Assembly (NCBI RefSeq): GCF_023502205.1
Contig: NZ_JAMFLG010000001.1
Coordinates: 62,001 to 126,000 of the forward strand
Reading direction: 5' to 3'
Length of the DNA stretch: 64,000 bases
Origin: Aquiflexum sp. TKW24L
GTDB taxonomy: Bacteria > Bacteroidota > Bacteroidia > Cytophagales > Cyclobacteriaceae
This document shows positions 27,752 to 37,458 of the stretch, piece by piece. The translations under genes and the position numbers were made by a program. The notes beneath the pieces are model-generated. The model was not told the DNA's origin. It worked only from the letters and a program-made list of their open reading frames with translations, and searched no databases. Position 1 is the first letter of the stretch. Each line of letters starts with the position of its first letter.

Positions 27752-30700
27752 ATGTCACAATCGCTACTAAAAACTATGAATATGGTCTTTAAAAGCACTT
27801 TTATAAGTGCTCTATTATTGACCATAGCCTTCCTAGAGGCAAATGCAAACAACAATTCGGTCCAGATCAAAAGCATTGATGAAGTATACATCAAACTTGA
27901 CATCCGGCAAGGCAGTCTTGAGAATATCCTTAATGCGATAGAAAGCAAAACGGATTACAGCTTTTTCTACACTGAGAAAAACCTCAAAGACAAATCAAAT
28001 ATTGAACTCAGTAAATATGACGGTACTGTAGCTGAAGTCCTGTTGGAAGTTGCCAATAAAAAGCAACTACATTTCAAACAGGTCAATAATGTAATCAGCG
28101 TCAAATCAATTACGCCAGAAAATTCGGCTAAGAAAATCGACATTGAAGTAAATGATGATTTTGTTGAAATCTCCGGAACGGTCACCAGTGAATCAGGTGA
28201 AACGCTACCGGGTGTTGCTATTTCCGTTGAAGGAACCACACAAGGAACTGTAACAGACATTGACGGAAAATATAGAATCTCTGCTCCTGAAGGGGCTACA
28301 TTGGTATTTTCCTACATAGGATTTGCTCCCCAAAGAATTCAAATTGGAAACCGCTCTGTAATTGACGTTGTGATGGTACAAGAGGCAAGAGCCCTTGAGG
28401 AAGTCGTAATCGCGGCTTTGGGTATCCAAAAAACTTCCAGAAGTATTGGTTACTCTGCTACCAACGTGAGTTCGGATGAAATGACAATCAACAGGACTCC
28501 AAATTTCATGAATGCGCTTCAGGGAAAAATAGCCGGTGTGGCCATCTCGCCAATGGGAACCGGACCTGGTGGAACAACCAAAATCAGAATCAGGGGTCAA
28601 TCTTCAATTTCCGGCCAAAACAATCCTTTGATTGTAGTCAACGGTATTCCGATTGACAACACCAACTTTGGTACAAATCCAGGTAACACCGGTGCTGACA
28701 ATTCTATCGGTGTAAGGGGCGGTGGTGTTACTTCTGACGGTGGTGACGGTCTGAGTAGTATCAACCCAGATGATATCGAAAGCATGACCGTCCTAAAAGG
28801 TGCGGCTGCATCTGCACTTTATGGATCCAGAGCCAAAGACGGTGTCATCATGATCAATACCAAATCAAGAGGGGATTCAAAAGGTATCGGAGTAACTTAT
28901 AATTTGAATTATACCAATGAAACACCTTTGGACTTTACGGACTATCAATATGAATATGGACAGGGTGAACAAGGTGTAAGACCTACTACTGCAAATCCCA
29001 CTTCAGGTCAATGGTCTTTTGGTGAAAAATTTGCGCCGGGGATGTCACAGGTTCTGTTCAACGGAGTGACTGTTCCATATGTGCCTGTACGGGGTATTGT
29101 AGATGACTTTTTCAGAAATGGACAAAATGTGACTAACTCTATTATGGTATCCTCTTCAAGCGAAAAGGGTGGTCTTAGCTTCTCCTTCTCTGACCTTAGT
29201 AGTAAAGGTATTGTGCCTAACAACTCTTTCAACAGAAAGACTGTCTATTTAGGATTTGGATATCAGTTGAGCAAAAGACTCAATTTTAAGGGAAATATCA
29301 ACTACTCTATTGAAGATAACAAAAACCCACCAAACATAGCAAACCAGGATAACTCCATTCCTACTGCGCTTTATAACATGGCCAATTCGATGCCTCTGAA
29401 TGTTCTTGACGAAAATAAATTCGATGCCAATGGAAATGAAGCAGTCTATTCTAGATTTAGAAACAGAACCAATCCCTATTTTACACTTGCTAGACAGTTT
29501 CAGAATATCAAAAGAGACAGGATTTTTGGAAACGTAGCTGCAAAGTATGACATTACCCCTTGGCTATATATCCAAGGCCGTGTTGGACAGGATTATTGGT
29601 CACGAGACCAAGATTTTAACAATTTCCCAACAGGACAAGCATCTTTGGCTGCAGCTCCTGTGGGATTTGTCAATGGCCTTTATACCCAAGAATCAAGAAG
29701 ATTCAGAGAAGTCAATGCTGATTTCATCCTTTCCGCCACCAAGGAATTTGGTGATTATGGTATCAATGCCAATATAGGAGGTAACCACATGCAGCGAAGT
29801 TTTGATGTGAATAACGTTCAGGCAAGGGATTTTGTAGTGCGTGATCTCTATACTGTCCAAAACGGTAGGGTTAAAGATCCGATTTTTGACAGGTCCGAAA
29901 GAGCTGTAAATTCCCTCTTCGCTTTTGCTGAATTTTCTTATAAAAAGTATCTATTTATAAATGGTACAATAAGAAACGATTGGTTCTCCACCCTTTCCCC
30001 TGCAAACAGAAGCATTCTTTATCCTTCCGTTTCTACAAGCTGGGTTTTCACAGAAAATACCGGAACATCCGATTGGTTTAATTTTGGAAAACTGAGATTG
30101 GCTTATGCAGAGGTAGGTAGTGACTCGGATGTGGGACCTTATTCCAATGTTCTATTCTACGGCGTCAATGCCAACCTATTCAACAATCAACCTGTTGGCG
30201 GACCTATTGGAAGCACACTTCCAAATCCAAACTTGAAACCTATGCGGGTGGCGGAGACTGAAATAGGTGTGGACATGAAGATGTTCCAGGGAAGGCTCTC
30301 ATTGGATCTTGCAGCATACAGAAAGATCACAAGTGATCAGATTGTAAGTGCACAGATTTCCGATGCTTCGGGATTTGTGAATACTTCTATCAATAGCGGT
30401 CAAAGTAGTAACAAAGGTATTGAAATGTTATTGACTGTTGTACCGGTTGAAACCAGTAATTTCACTTGGGAAGCTTCCTTCAATGGAGCCTATAACATTA
30501 CAGAAGTCTTGAGCCTATTGACAGACGTACCTGGCGACAGAATAACTGTAGGTCAACATGTATTCAATGGTGAACTCAGACAGATCGTAGGCCAAGAAAT
30601 GGGTCAGATTGCAGGATTTGGTTACAGAAGAGATGATCAGGGAAGAAAAATCTTCGGCGCAAATGGTTTACCATTGAGAACAACTGATCTTATCAATTTT

Positions 30701-31234
30701 GGCAGTGCGCTTCCCAAATGGATTGGAGGGATTAACAATTCCTTTAATTACAAAGGAGTTTCTCTTTCATTCCTCATTGACTTCAGGTTAGGTGGGACAA
30801 TGTTATCAGGAACCAACTTCAATGCAGTAAGACATGGATTGCACAAAATGACCCTAGATGGCCGTGAAGGCGGAGTAGTAGGTGATGGAGTGAATCAAGC
30901 AGGCGAAGTCAATACTGCCGTAGCACCTGTTCAGTCTTATTGGGAAGTTGTAAGATCCCTAGCTTTGGTAGAACCGGTTATTTACAACTCCGGTTTTTGG
31001 AAGCTGAGACAAATTACTATGGGTTATGACTTCAGCAAATTTATTCCTGAAAAATTCCCTGTGAGCGCAGTTAGACTAAATCTGGTTGCCAACAATGTCT
31101 TCATGATCAAGAAATGGGTGGACAACATTGACCCGGAATCATTTGGGTACACCTCAGACAACCTTGTGGGTATGGAATCCACAGGTCTACCTACTACAAG
31201 AGGCCTTGGTTTCAATCTTAATGTTAAATTTTAA
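27752..31234 (+). CDS. SusC/RagA TonB-dependent transporter with STN signalling domain
   Basis: A 1160-residue protein. The start is the ATG at 27752; a TTG nine codons upstream is less likely. Signal peptide to about residue 33, then an STN domain (VYIKLDIRQGSLENILNAIESKTDYSF), a carboxypeptidase-regulatory-like beta sandwich (SGTVTSESGETLPGVAISV), a plug (TPNFMNALQGKIAGVAIS, IRIRGQSSISGQNNPLIVVNG) and the 22-strand barrel ending RGLGFNLNVKF. It imports an oligomeric ligand across the outer membrane with SusD and TonB. The STN domain marks it as a transducer that informs the upstream FecR/sigma pair. Confidence 0.96.
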   Translation: MSQSLLKTMNMVFKSTFISALLLTIAFLEANANNNSVQIKSIDEVYIKLDIRQGSLENILNAIESKTDYSFFYTEKNLKDKSNIELSKYDGTVAEVLLEVANKKQLHFKQVNNVISVKSITPENSAKKIDIEVNDDFVEISGTVTSESGETLPGVAISVEGTTQGTVTDIDGKYRISAPEGATLVFSYIGFAPQRIQIGNRSVIDVVMVQEARALEEVVIAALGIQKTSRSIGYSATNVSSDEMTINRTPNFMNALQGKIAGVAISPMGTGPGGTTKIRIRGQSSISGQNNPLIVVNGIPIDNTNFGTNPGNTGADNSIGVRGGGVTSDGGDGLSSINPDDIESMTVLKGAAASALYGSRAKDGVIMINTKSRGDSKGIGVTYNLNYTNETPLDFTDYQYEYGQGEQGVRPTTANPTSGQWSFGEKFAPGMSQVLFNGVTVPYVPVRGIVDDFFRNGQNVTNSIMVSSSSEKGGLSFSFSDLSSKGIVPNNSFNRKTVYLGFGYQLSKRLNFKGNINYSIEDNKNPPNIANQDNSIPTALYNMANSMPLNVLDENKFDANGNEAVYSRFRNRTNPYFTLARQFQNIKRDRIFGNVAAKYDITPWLYIQGRVGQDYWSRDQDFNNFPTGQASLAAAPVGFVNGLYTQESRRFREVNADFILSATKEFGDYGINANIGGNHMQRSFDVNNVQARDFVVRDLYTVQNGRVKDPIFDRSERAVNSLFAFAEFSYKKYLFINGTIRNDWFSTLSPANRSILYPSVSTSWVFTENTGTSDWFNFGKLRLAYAEVGSDSDVGPYSNVLFYGVNANLFNNQPVGGPIGSTLPNPNLKPMRVAETEIGVDMKMFQGRLSLDLAAYRKITSDQIVSAQISDASGFVNTSINSGQSSNKGIEMLLTVVPVETSNFTWEASFNGAYNITEVLSLLTDVPGDRITVGQHVFNGELRQIVGQEMGQIAGFGYRRDDQGRKIFGANGLPLRTTDLINFGSALPKWIGGINNSFNYKGVSLSFLIDFRLGGTMLSGTNFNAVRHGLHKMTLDGREGGVVGDGVNQAGEVNTAVAPVQSYWEVVRSLALVEPVIYNSGFWKLRQITMGYDFSKFIPEKFPVSAVRLNLVANNVFMIKKWVDNIDPESFGYTSDNLVGMESTGLPTTRGLGFNLNVKF

Positions 31235-31245
31235 TCAGAGCAACC

Positions 31246-32766
31246 ATGAAAAAGATATTAAATTTTATTCTCATTGTGCTAATGCTAGGCTACAGCACAT
31301 CATGCGACCAAAACTTTGATGAGCTAAATACCAACAGAGTTGCTGCTACTTCCATTGATCCTGCGTTTCAATTGAATAATGCTACTGTCAATTCTTCACC
31401 AAACTCATTTGGAATGTTGGTTTTTGAAATGGGAATTGTCCAACAAATCATATCTCCCAATTCAGGTGTATTGACAGGGGCAAATTTCAACCAGGACAAC
31501 AGGGGTTCCACCCAAGACAACTGGATCAAATATTACAGAAATGTGATCAAAAACACCAAAGATGTGATTTTCCGAATCAAAGATGACCCAACTAGAAGCA
31601 ATCTTCTGCAGATGACCCGGATCATGCAAGCCTATGGATTTATGGTTTTGACTGATTCATACGGCTCAATACCTTATTCAGAAGCCGGTGTGGGATACAG
31701 CAGCCAAATCTTTTATCCAAAATATGATACCCAAGAATCCATTTATGCGGATATCATCAAAGAATTGGAAGAAGCTTCGGCTGCTTTGAATACCAGTGGA
31801 AGAATTGAAACTGCTGATATTTTATTTGCAGGAAATATTGATAAATGGAAAAAATTCGGCTATTCTCTTTTATTAAGAGCAGGAATGAGGCTAAGCAAAG
31901 CAAACCCAACACTTGCCCAACAGACTGTTGCAAAAGCATTTGCAGGTGGTGTCATTCTAAATAATACCGATAATGCCGTTATAATTCATGACGCCAATTA
32001 TGTCAATCCTGCAGGCAATACACTCAACGCCACCGAAGCTGCTAACTTTTACATGACAGCACCTTTTGTGAATTTCTTGAAAAGTACCAACGACCCAAGA
32101 TTAGGAGCAATTGCCGTAAGATATGTGGGTGCAAAATCTGGACCTGAACAACAACCTGCAAGGCAAACTTTTGACCCGGCACTTCAGATTGGTATGCCTA
32201 TGGGCAATGATAACGCTGGTGCTATAGCGGCTGCTGCAAATCTTGGATTGGCCAGCTTCTATGATTTCAGTCAGGTTGACAGAAGAAGGGTTGCAAAAAT
32301 AACTGCACCTGGATTTATTGTTACAGCTTCTCAAACCAATCTTTTGTTGGCAGAAGCAAGACAGAGAGGTTGGATTACTGCCGGTACAGCAGCAGAATAT
32401 TTCCAAGCAGGTGTCAGAGCGCATATGGTGCAAATGGCTTTGCATGATGCGGCTTCGACCATTCCAGCACCGGCAATTGATGCTTACATCACCGCCAATC
32501 CTTTGGTAGATGCTACTGCGCTACAGCAGATCAATTCTCAATATTGGGTATCTTCATTGATGAACGGCCCTGAGTCCTTTGCGAATTTTAGAAGATCTGG
32601 TTTCCCTGTTCTTCAGGCAAATCCATTTCCGGGCAGAGAAGTATTGTTTATCAATAGGCTGACTTATCCAAACTCGGAAATATCTGTTAATTCAGATAAA
32701 GTAGGCGAAGCCATCGCCGCACAAGGTGCTGACAACCTTGAAACAAAAGTTTGGTGGCATAAATAA
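31246..32766 (+). CDS. SusD/RagB family outer-membrane lipoprotein (SusD-like 2 type)
   Basis: A 506-residue protein with lipoprotein signal (MLGYSTSC, lipobox Cys at residue 20), followed by FDELNTNRVAATSIDPAF, typical of the shorter SusD-like 2 group (PF12771-like), and TPR-like helices. It forms the lid of the SusC channel and binds the ligand outside the cell. It begins 11 bp after susC. A hairpin follows its stop. Confidence 0.93.
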   Translation: MKKILNFILIVLMLGYSTSCDQNFDELNTNRVAATSIDPAFQLNNATVNSSPNSFGMLVFEMGIVQQIISPNSGVLTGANFNQDNRGSTQDNWIKYYRNVIKNTKDVIFRIKDDPTRSNLLQMTRIMQAYGFMVLTDSYGSIPYSEAGVGYSSQIFYPKYDTQESIYADIIKELEEASAALNTSGRIETADILFAGNIDKWKKFGYSLLLRAGMRLSKANPTLAQQTVAKAFAGGVILNNTDNAVIIHDANYVNPAGNTLNATEAANFYMTAPFVNFLKSTNDPRLGAIAVRYVGAKSGPEQQPARQTFDPALQIGMPMGNDNAGAIAAAANLGLASFYDFSQVDRRRVAKITAPGFIVTASQTNLLLAEARQRGWITAGTAAEYFQAGVRAHMVQMALHDAASTIPAPAIDAYITANPLVDATALQQINSQYWVSSLMNGPESFANFRRSGFPVLQANPFPGREVLFINRLTYPNSEISVNSDKVGEAIAAQGADNLETKVWWHK

Positions 32767-32771
32767 TTTCC

Positions 32772-32803
32772 AATGAAGGTTCGGTATATGCCGAACCTTC
32801 ATT
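32772..32803 (+). terminator. Hairpin between susD and the first RraA-fold gene
   Basis: Perfect 13-bp stem (32772-32784 with 32791-32803), 6-nt loop, but only a weak T-run (ATTTCCTT). It is either a leaky terminator or a 3' stabiliser that keeps transporter mRNA above that of the enzymes downstream. Confidence 0.7.
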
Positions 32804-32843
32804 TCCTTATCAAAATCCTTTATTCAATTTAATTTTCTCAAAA

Positions 32844-33779
32844 ATGACTAGGAAAATATTCCCTGTTTTGGCTTGCCTTTTTCTAATTGTATTTGGAATA
32901 GAAGCCCAACAAATCTCGAAAGAAGAACTTATTTACCTGACGCGTGAGTGGAAAGGAGAACGATTTGAAGATGGCAGACCAAAAGTTTCTGATGATCTTT
33001 TGAAAAGGATGAGACTTGTCACCCATGATGAAGCCTGGGCGGTCATGCGAAATGCAGGATACAAATATCAATATGCAGACGGATGGCAAATCATCAATCC
33101 TGATAGTATTCTGATAGGTAGAGCAGTTACGGCAACTTTCCTTCCAGGCAGACCTGATATCCATGATGCCATAGATGACAGAGGTAAAAAAGAAGGTAAA
33201 CGCGGACAAAACTCTTGGCCAGTAGACTTACTTGTCAAAGGTGATGTCTATGTAGCTGATCAGTTTGGTCTTCATGTAGATGGCCCGACTATAGGCGATA
33301 ACGTAGGAAATGCCATTTATGCAAAAACAGGAAATGGAATCGTATATGATGGCGCAATCAGAGATGTAACAGGTTTAAAAGAAATTGGAGGATTTACTTC
33401 CTATTACACCAGTTACCACCCCTCCCACCATAACCAACAAGGAAATCTAAATACCATGTTGACCGGAATCAACCAACCTACCAGAATCAGGCAAGTGACA
33501 GTAATGGCCGGAGACGTGGTTTTGGGTCGAGACGGAGGTGTTTCATTCATCCCTGCCCATTTGGTGGAGCAGGTAGTGGTGACTTCCGAAGTAGTCCGGC
33601 TCAGGGACATGTTTGGTCACGAAAGGTTGAGAGCGGGCGTATACACAGCAGGTCAAATTGATACAAGATGGTCTGATGAAATTGAAAAAGACTTTTCCAA
33701 TTGGCTTAATGAGCACATTGATGAACTTCCGATTCCTCGAGAACAAATTCAGGAAATTCTGAAAAAAAGAACCTGGTAA
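32844..33779 (+). CDS. Exported RraA-fold protein 1, putative class II pyruvate aldolase/decarboxylase
   Basis: A 311-residue protein with a Sec signal peptide (cleavage near FGIEAQ). The RraA/HMG-aldolase fold follows: KVSDDLLKRM, the GRAVTATF strand, GDVYVADQFG and GNGIVYDGAIRDVTG. Asp152 and Arg173-Asp174 form a D-X20-R-D motif, the metal/substrate signature of HMG/CHA aldolases, rather than the altered motif of the E. coli RNase E regulator. Export to the periplasm also rules out a role as RNase E inhibitor. The likely reaction is metal-dependent retro-aldol cleavage giving pyruvate, or decarboxylation of an oxo-acid. It begins 77 bp after susD and 26 bp before the first enolase-superfamily gene. 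The substrate is an inference. Confidence 0.85.
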   Translation: MTRKIFPVLACLFLIVFGIEAQQISKEELIYLTREWKGERFEDGRPKVSDDLLKRMRLVTHDEAWAVMRNAGYKYQYADGWQIINPDSILIGRAVTATFLPGRPDIHDAIDDRGKKEGKRGQNSWPVDLLVKGDVYVADQFGLHVDGPTIGDNVGNAIYAKTGNGIVYDGAIRDVTGLKEIGGFTSYYTSYHPSHHNQQGNLNTMLTGINQPTRIRQVTVMAGDVVLGRDGGVSFIPAHLVEQVVVTSEVVRLRDMFGHERLRAGVYTAGQIDTRWSDEIEKDFSNWLNEHIDELPIPREQIQEILKKRTW

Positions 33780-33805
33780 GATAATCCAACTTAAAATTCA
33801 CGATC

Positions 33806-35092
33806 ATGAAAACTGACAATAACAGGCGTTCATTTATCCAAAAAGGCTTGATGGCCGGATTGGCTACCTCTGCTTTAATTCCAAGTTTTGGTTCTGAATT
33901 GATTGCGGCAGTTGACCGTGGACCCAAATATTCCAATCCTTCCGATCTTAAAATCACAGGTATCAAAACGGCATTTATGAAAGGCCATGGCACACACATG
34001 TTTGTGAAGCTGACAACAAATCAGGGAATCACAGGATATGGAGAAGCAATGGATGCTGTCCGGGGAACTTATGGCGTAGCCACAGGAACTGAAGGATGGG
34101 ACAACATGACCCAATTTCTAATTGGACAAAACCCATTGGATATCAATAAAATTGTTGAGCAGATTTTGAGACGAGGCCATTTTGGTGGTGCGCAGGGAGG
34201 AATGTATGTAGCGGTTCTTACCGGGATTGAAATTGCGCTTTGGGACCTTGCAGGCAAAGCCATGAATCAACCTGTCTACCGTCTGATGGGAGGTAAATTC
34301 AGGGATAAAATCAGACTCTATTGTGATAGTGCAAGCAGTTCCGAAAGTCCTGAAGACATGGCCGCAGGTGCTATGGAAGTAAAAAATGCAGGTTTCTCAG
34401 CTATCAAATTTGATCTTGACTGGGCCGGTGATCCTGCCAAGCAGGATGAATTCAACCGAACTGCGTCCAATGGTGAGATTGACAGGATGGTGAAGCAAAT
34501 AACTGCAGTCCGGGAAGCTATCGGGATGAATATGGATCTGTGTCTCGATGCACATGGTAGGTATGATTTGCCTTCCGGTATCCAGATTGCCAAAGAGATG
34601 GAACAGTTTAAACTCATGTTTTTAGAAGAGCCTGTACCTGCCGAGAACCTGGATAGCCTCCGGGAGATAACAAGTCAGACTACCACCCCAATCTGTACGG
34701 GCGAGAACCAATATCTAGCACATGATTTCAGAAAAATCCTGGAAAAAAAGGCTGCTGATATTGTCATGCCTGACTTACATAAATGTGGTGGACTAGGTGA
34801 AGGACAGCGGATCGCCAACTTGGCAAATCTATACTACGTTCCCGTTGCTCCCCATATGGTAGCCTCTCCTTTTGGTGCTATGGCCGCTTGTCATTGTTGT
34901 GCTTCCATATCAAATTTTCTTTGCTTAGAATGGCATTGGTTCTCCAAATGGAAACAATGGGATGAGCTGATCTTAGAAGCACCATTAATCAAAGATGGCT
35001 ATATCCATATCACAGACAAGCCCGGTGTCGGTGTCACACCCAATGAAGAAGCTATCAGGAAATATGCGGTAGCAGATGCTCCCTTCTTCTGA
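33806..35092 (+). CDS. Tat-exported enolase-superfamily dehydratase 1 (MR/MLE type)
   Basis: A 428-residue protein with a Tat signal (NRRSFIQKG at residues 6-14). The MR/MLE fold is complete, with the catalytic set Lys201-x-Asp203, metal ligands Asp248, Glu274 and Glu300, the Asp248-x-His250 motif, and the Asp323/His350 dyad (MPD, APHM). The DxH plus His-Asp dyad pattern matches acid-sugar dehydratases such as D-galactonate dehydratase, so a dehydration to a 2-keto-3-deoxy acid in the periplasm is the best guess. It is about half identical by eye to its neighbour downstream. Confidence 0.88.
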   Translation: MKTDNNRRSFIQKGLMAGLATSALIPSFGSELIAAVDRGPKYSNPSDLKITGIKTAFMKGHGTHMFVKLTTNQGITGYGEAMDAVRGTYGVATGTEGWDNMTQFLIGQNPLDINKIVEQILRRGHFGGAQGGMYVAVLTGIEIALWDLAGKAMNQPVYRLMGGKFRDKIRLYCDSASSSESPEDMAAGAMEVKNAGFSAIKFDLDWAGDPAKQDEFNRTASNGEIDRMVKQITAVREAIGMNMDLCLDAHGRYDLPSGIQIAKEMEQFKLMFLEEPVPAENLDSLREITSQTTTPICTGENQYLAHDFRKILEKKAADIVMPDLHKCGGLGEGQRIANLANLYYVPVAPHMVASPFGAMAACHCCASISNFLCLEWHWFSKWKQWDELILEAPLIKDGYIHITDKPGVGVTPNEEAIRKYAVADAPFF

Positions 35093-35143
35093 AAAAAAAT
35101 TAAACCTAAAAATGATTCATAAAATCCCATTTTAAACCTGAGT

Positions 35144-36424
35144 ATGAAAAACAGCAAAGATAGTAGAAGATCATTTATTCAAAAAGGATTGGTGGCAGGT
35201 CTTACAGGAGGAGCACTTTTGAGCACTTTTGGTCAAGGATTGAATGCCGCAGTGGACAGGCAGTCACCATATTCCAATCCCTCAGATCTAAAGATCACAG
35301 ATGTGAAATGCGGTTACGTGAGAGGGGCACTATATGTGAAGATATATACCAATCAAGATGTCTGGGGTTGCGGTGAGGCAGTAGATGCTATCCATGGTAC
35401 CTACCATCTGGTAAAAAGAATGGGCAATCAGATCAAAGGACAAAGCCCGCTCAATCCAAATAGATTAGCCGAACAATTGAGAAAAGGCGCCTTTTTTGGA
35501 GGAGCTCAGTCAGGAGTTTTTGTTGCGGTGATGACAGCGATAGAGACAGCCTTATGGGATTTGACTGGTAAGGTTTTTGGAGTGCCCGTTTATCAATTGT
35601 TAGGAGGAAAATTCCGTGATAAAATACGCGTTTATTGCGATACCGCTCTTTATACTTCTACCAATCCAACACCTCAAGATTATGCCAATGCAGCTAGAGG
35701 TGCTGTCGATCGCGGTTATAATGCCGTCAAATTCGATGTGGATGACGCACGTGATCCTAATAAATATGACCGATTCAATTGGACTGCCAATCCAATGGAA
35801 ATAGAAAGAATGTACAATGCCATTGCGGCAGTACGCCAAGAAGTCGGTCCCAACATTGATATCTGTGTCGACATGCATGGTAGATATGACGCGGTCACAG
35901 GCTTGAAAATGGCTAAAATGTATGAAGACTTGAACCTGATGTTTTTGGAGGAGCCTATCCCAGCGGACAATCCTGAGGTTTATAAATCAATTACTTCCCA
36001 AACTTCAACCCCCATCTGTACCGGGGAAAATATTTACCTGGCTTATGGTTTTACACGATTACTTTCGGAATCAGCCATTGATATCATCATGCCGGATATT
36101 CAAAAAGCAGGCGGATTGGGTGAAGCACAAAGGATCGCAAACCTTGCAAACCTGTATTATGTGCCTTTTGCACCTCACATGGTAGCCTCATTTCTTGGTG
36201 CGATGGCGAGTTGTCATGTTTGCGCTTCTGTTCCCAATTTCATGATCATGGAATGGCAGATTTACATGGATACTGATCAGCTTTGGAAAGACATTGTGAT
36301 CTATGATGGTCCAAGGACAGAAAATGGTTTCATCACACTTTCTGAAAAACCGGGAATCGGTGTCGAAATCAATGAAGAAGGAATGAAAAAACATGCAGTA
36401 AAGGATATTCCTTTTTTTGAATAG
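35144..36424 (+). CDS. Tat-exported enolase-superfamily dehydratase 2 (MR/MLE type)
   Basis: A 426-residue paralogue of the previous gene, with a Tat signal (SRRSFIQKG). Catalytic residues are all present: Lys196-x-Asp198, Asp243-x-His245 (DMHGRYD), Glu269, Glu295, Asp318 and His345. Positional variation between the two (for example FFGGAQ versus HFGGAQ, and different 20s/capping-loop residues before position 100) suggests different sugar specificity. It lies 51 bp after dehydratase 1 and 24 bp before the second RraA-fold gene. Confidence 0.88.
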   Translation: MKNSKDSRRSFIQKGLVAGLTGGALLSTFGQGLNAAVDRQSPYSNPSDLKITDVKCGYVRGALYVKIYTNQDVWGCGEAVDAIHGTYHLVKRMGNQIKGQSPLNPNRLAEQLRKGAFFGGAQSGVFVAVMTAIETALWDLTGKVFGVPVYQLLGGKFRDKIRVYCDTALYTSTNPTPQDYANAARGAVDRGYNAVKFDVDDARDPNKYDRFNWTANPMEIERMYNAIAAVRQEVGPNIDICVDMHGRYDAVTGLKMAKMYEDLNLMFLEEPIPADNPEVYKSITSQTSTPICTGENIYLAYGFTRLLSESAIDIIMPDIQKAGGLGEAQRIANLANLYYVPFAPHMVASFLGAMASCHVCASVPNFMIMEWQIYMDTDQLWKDIVIYDGPRTENGFITLSEKPGIGVEINEEGMKKHAVKDIPFFE

Positions 36425-36448
36425 AAAATTCATTTAACCCAAGTAATC

Positions 36449-37399
36449 ATGAATCATAAAAACAGATTTACCAAAGTACTACTGATTGCCGCTCTTTTGT
36501 TGACGGCAGGATTTGCAGAAGCACAGAATGTGGGTTCTTCTCCGGATTATATCAAAGCCTTGACCTCCGAGTGGAAAGGCGAAAGATTTCCGGACGGAAG
36601 GCCAAAGGTTTCGGACGGAATATTGGAGAGATTAAGAAACATTTCCATTGAAGAGGCTTGGGGCGTGCTGAGAAATAAAGGTTACCAAAACCAATATGAA
36701 GGCAATTGGCATATCATGTTGGAAAATGAGGCCATGACCGGAAGGGTCGTCACTGCCCAATACATGCCACTCAGACCTGATCTTCAGAATCAGGTAAAGG
36801 ACCAAGGTGTAAACAAGGAAGGCAGGTCTCCAAAAGGCGGAACCAACTCTTGGCCCATTGATATCCTGACCAACGGCGATGTATATGTTGCGGATGGTTA
36901 TGGAAAAATCGCTGATGGAACATTGATCGGAGATAACCTTGGAAATTCCATTTATGCCAAGTCCAAGCGAGGGGTAATCTTTTACGGATCTGTGAGAGAC
37001 GAAGAAGGGTTGTCTGAAATCAAAGGATTTAACGCATGGCACAAAGGGCAGGATCCTTCATTCATCAATCAAATGATGCTGACGTCCATCAACGCACCTA
37101 TCAGAGTAGGTAGGGCAACAGTTCTCCCCGGAGATGTGGTTTTGGCAAAAAAGTATGGTGTAATTTTCATTCCTGCACATTTGGTTGAAGACTTGGTATT
37201 GACCTCTGAGGTAACAGGATTGCGCGACGAATTTGGCCACCTGAGACTTAGGGAAGGAAAATACCTAGCCGGTGAAATCGACAGTGAATGGACTGAAGCC
37301 ATCAAAAAGGATTTTCTGGACTGGGTGAACAAATACCCTGGAAAACTACCCATGAGCAAACAAGAATTGGATAATTATCTCAAAGAACGTAATTATTGA
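36449..37399 (+). CDS. Exported RraA-fold protein 2, putative class II pyruvate aldolase
   Basis: A 316-residue paralogue of the first RraA-fold protein, clearly over half identical by eye (both have EWKGERF and GRPKVSD). The signal peptide ends near GFAEAQ. Asp162, Arg183 and Asp184 again make D-X20-R-D. One visible difference is the strand before the Arg: FYGSVRD instead of YDGAIRD, which changes an active-site neighbour (Asp to Tyr). That could shift substrate preference. It is in the middle of the enolase-superfamily genes, consistent with acting on their product. Confidence 0.85.
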   Translation: MNHKNRFTKVLLIAALLLTAGFAEAQNVGSSPDYIKALTSEWKGERFPDGRPKVSDGILERLRNISIEEAWGVLRNKGYQNQYEGNWHIMLENEAMTGRVVTAQYMPLRPDLQNQVKDQGVNKEGRSPKGGTNSWPIDILTNGDVYVADGYGKIADGTLIGDNLGNSIYAKSKRGVIFYGSVRDEEGLSEIKGFNAWHKGQDPSFINQMMLTSINAPIRVGRATVLPGDVVLAKKYGVIFIPAHLVEDLVLTSEVTGLRDEFGHLRLREGKYLAGEIDSEWTEAIKKDFLDWVNKYPGKLPMSKQELDNYLKERNY

Positions 37400-37458
37400 T
37401 TACTTCTTTTTTAGAATAACTACCCGGAATAAACTTTCAACAATAACCCATAAACAAG

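Noticed and set aside
32844-33779. RNase E regulator RraA as the function
   Set aside because: Signal peptide and the D-X20-R-D motif favour an exported aldolase-like enzyme.
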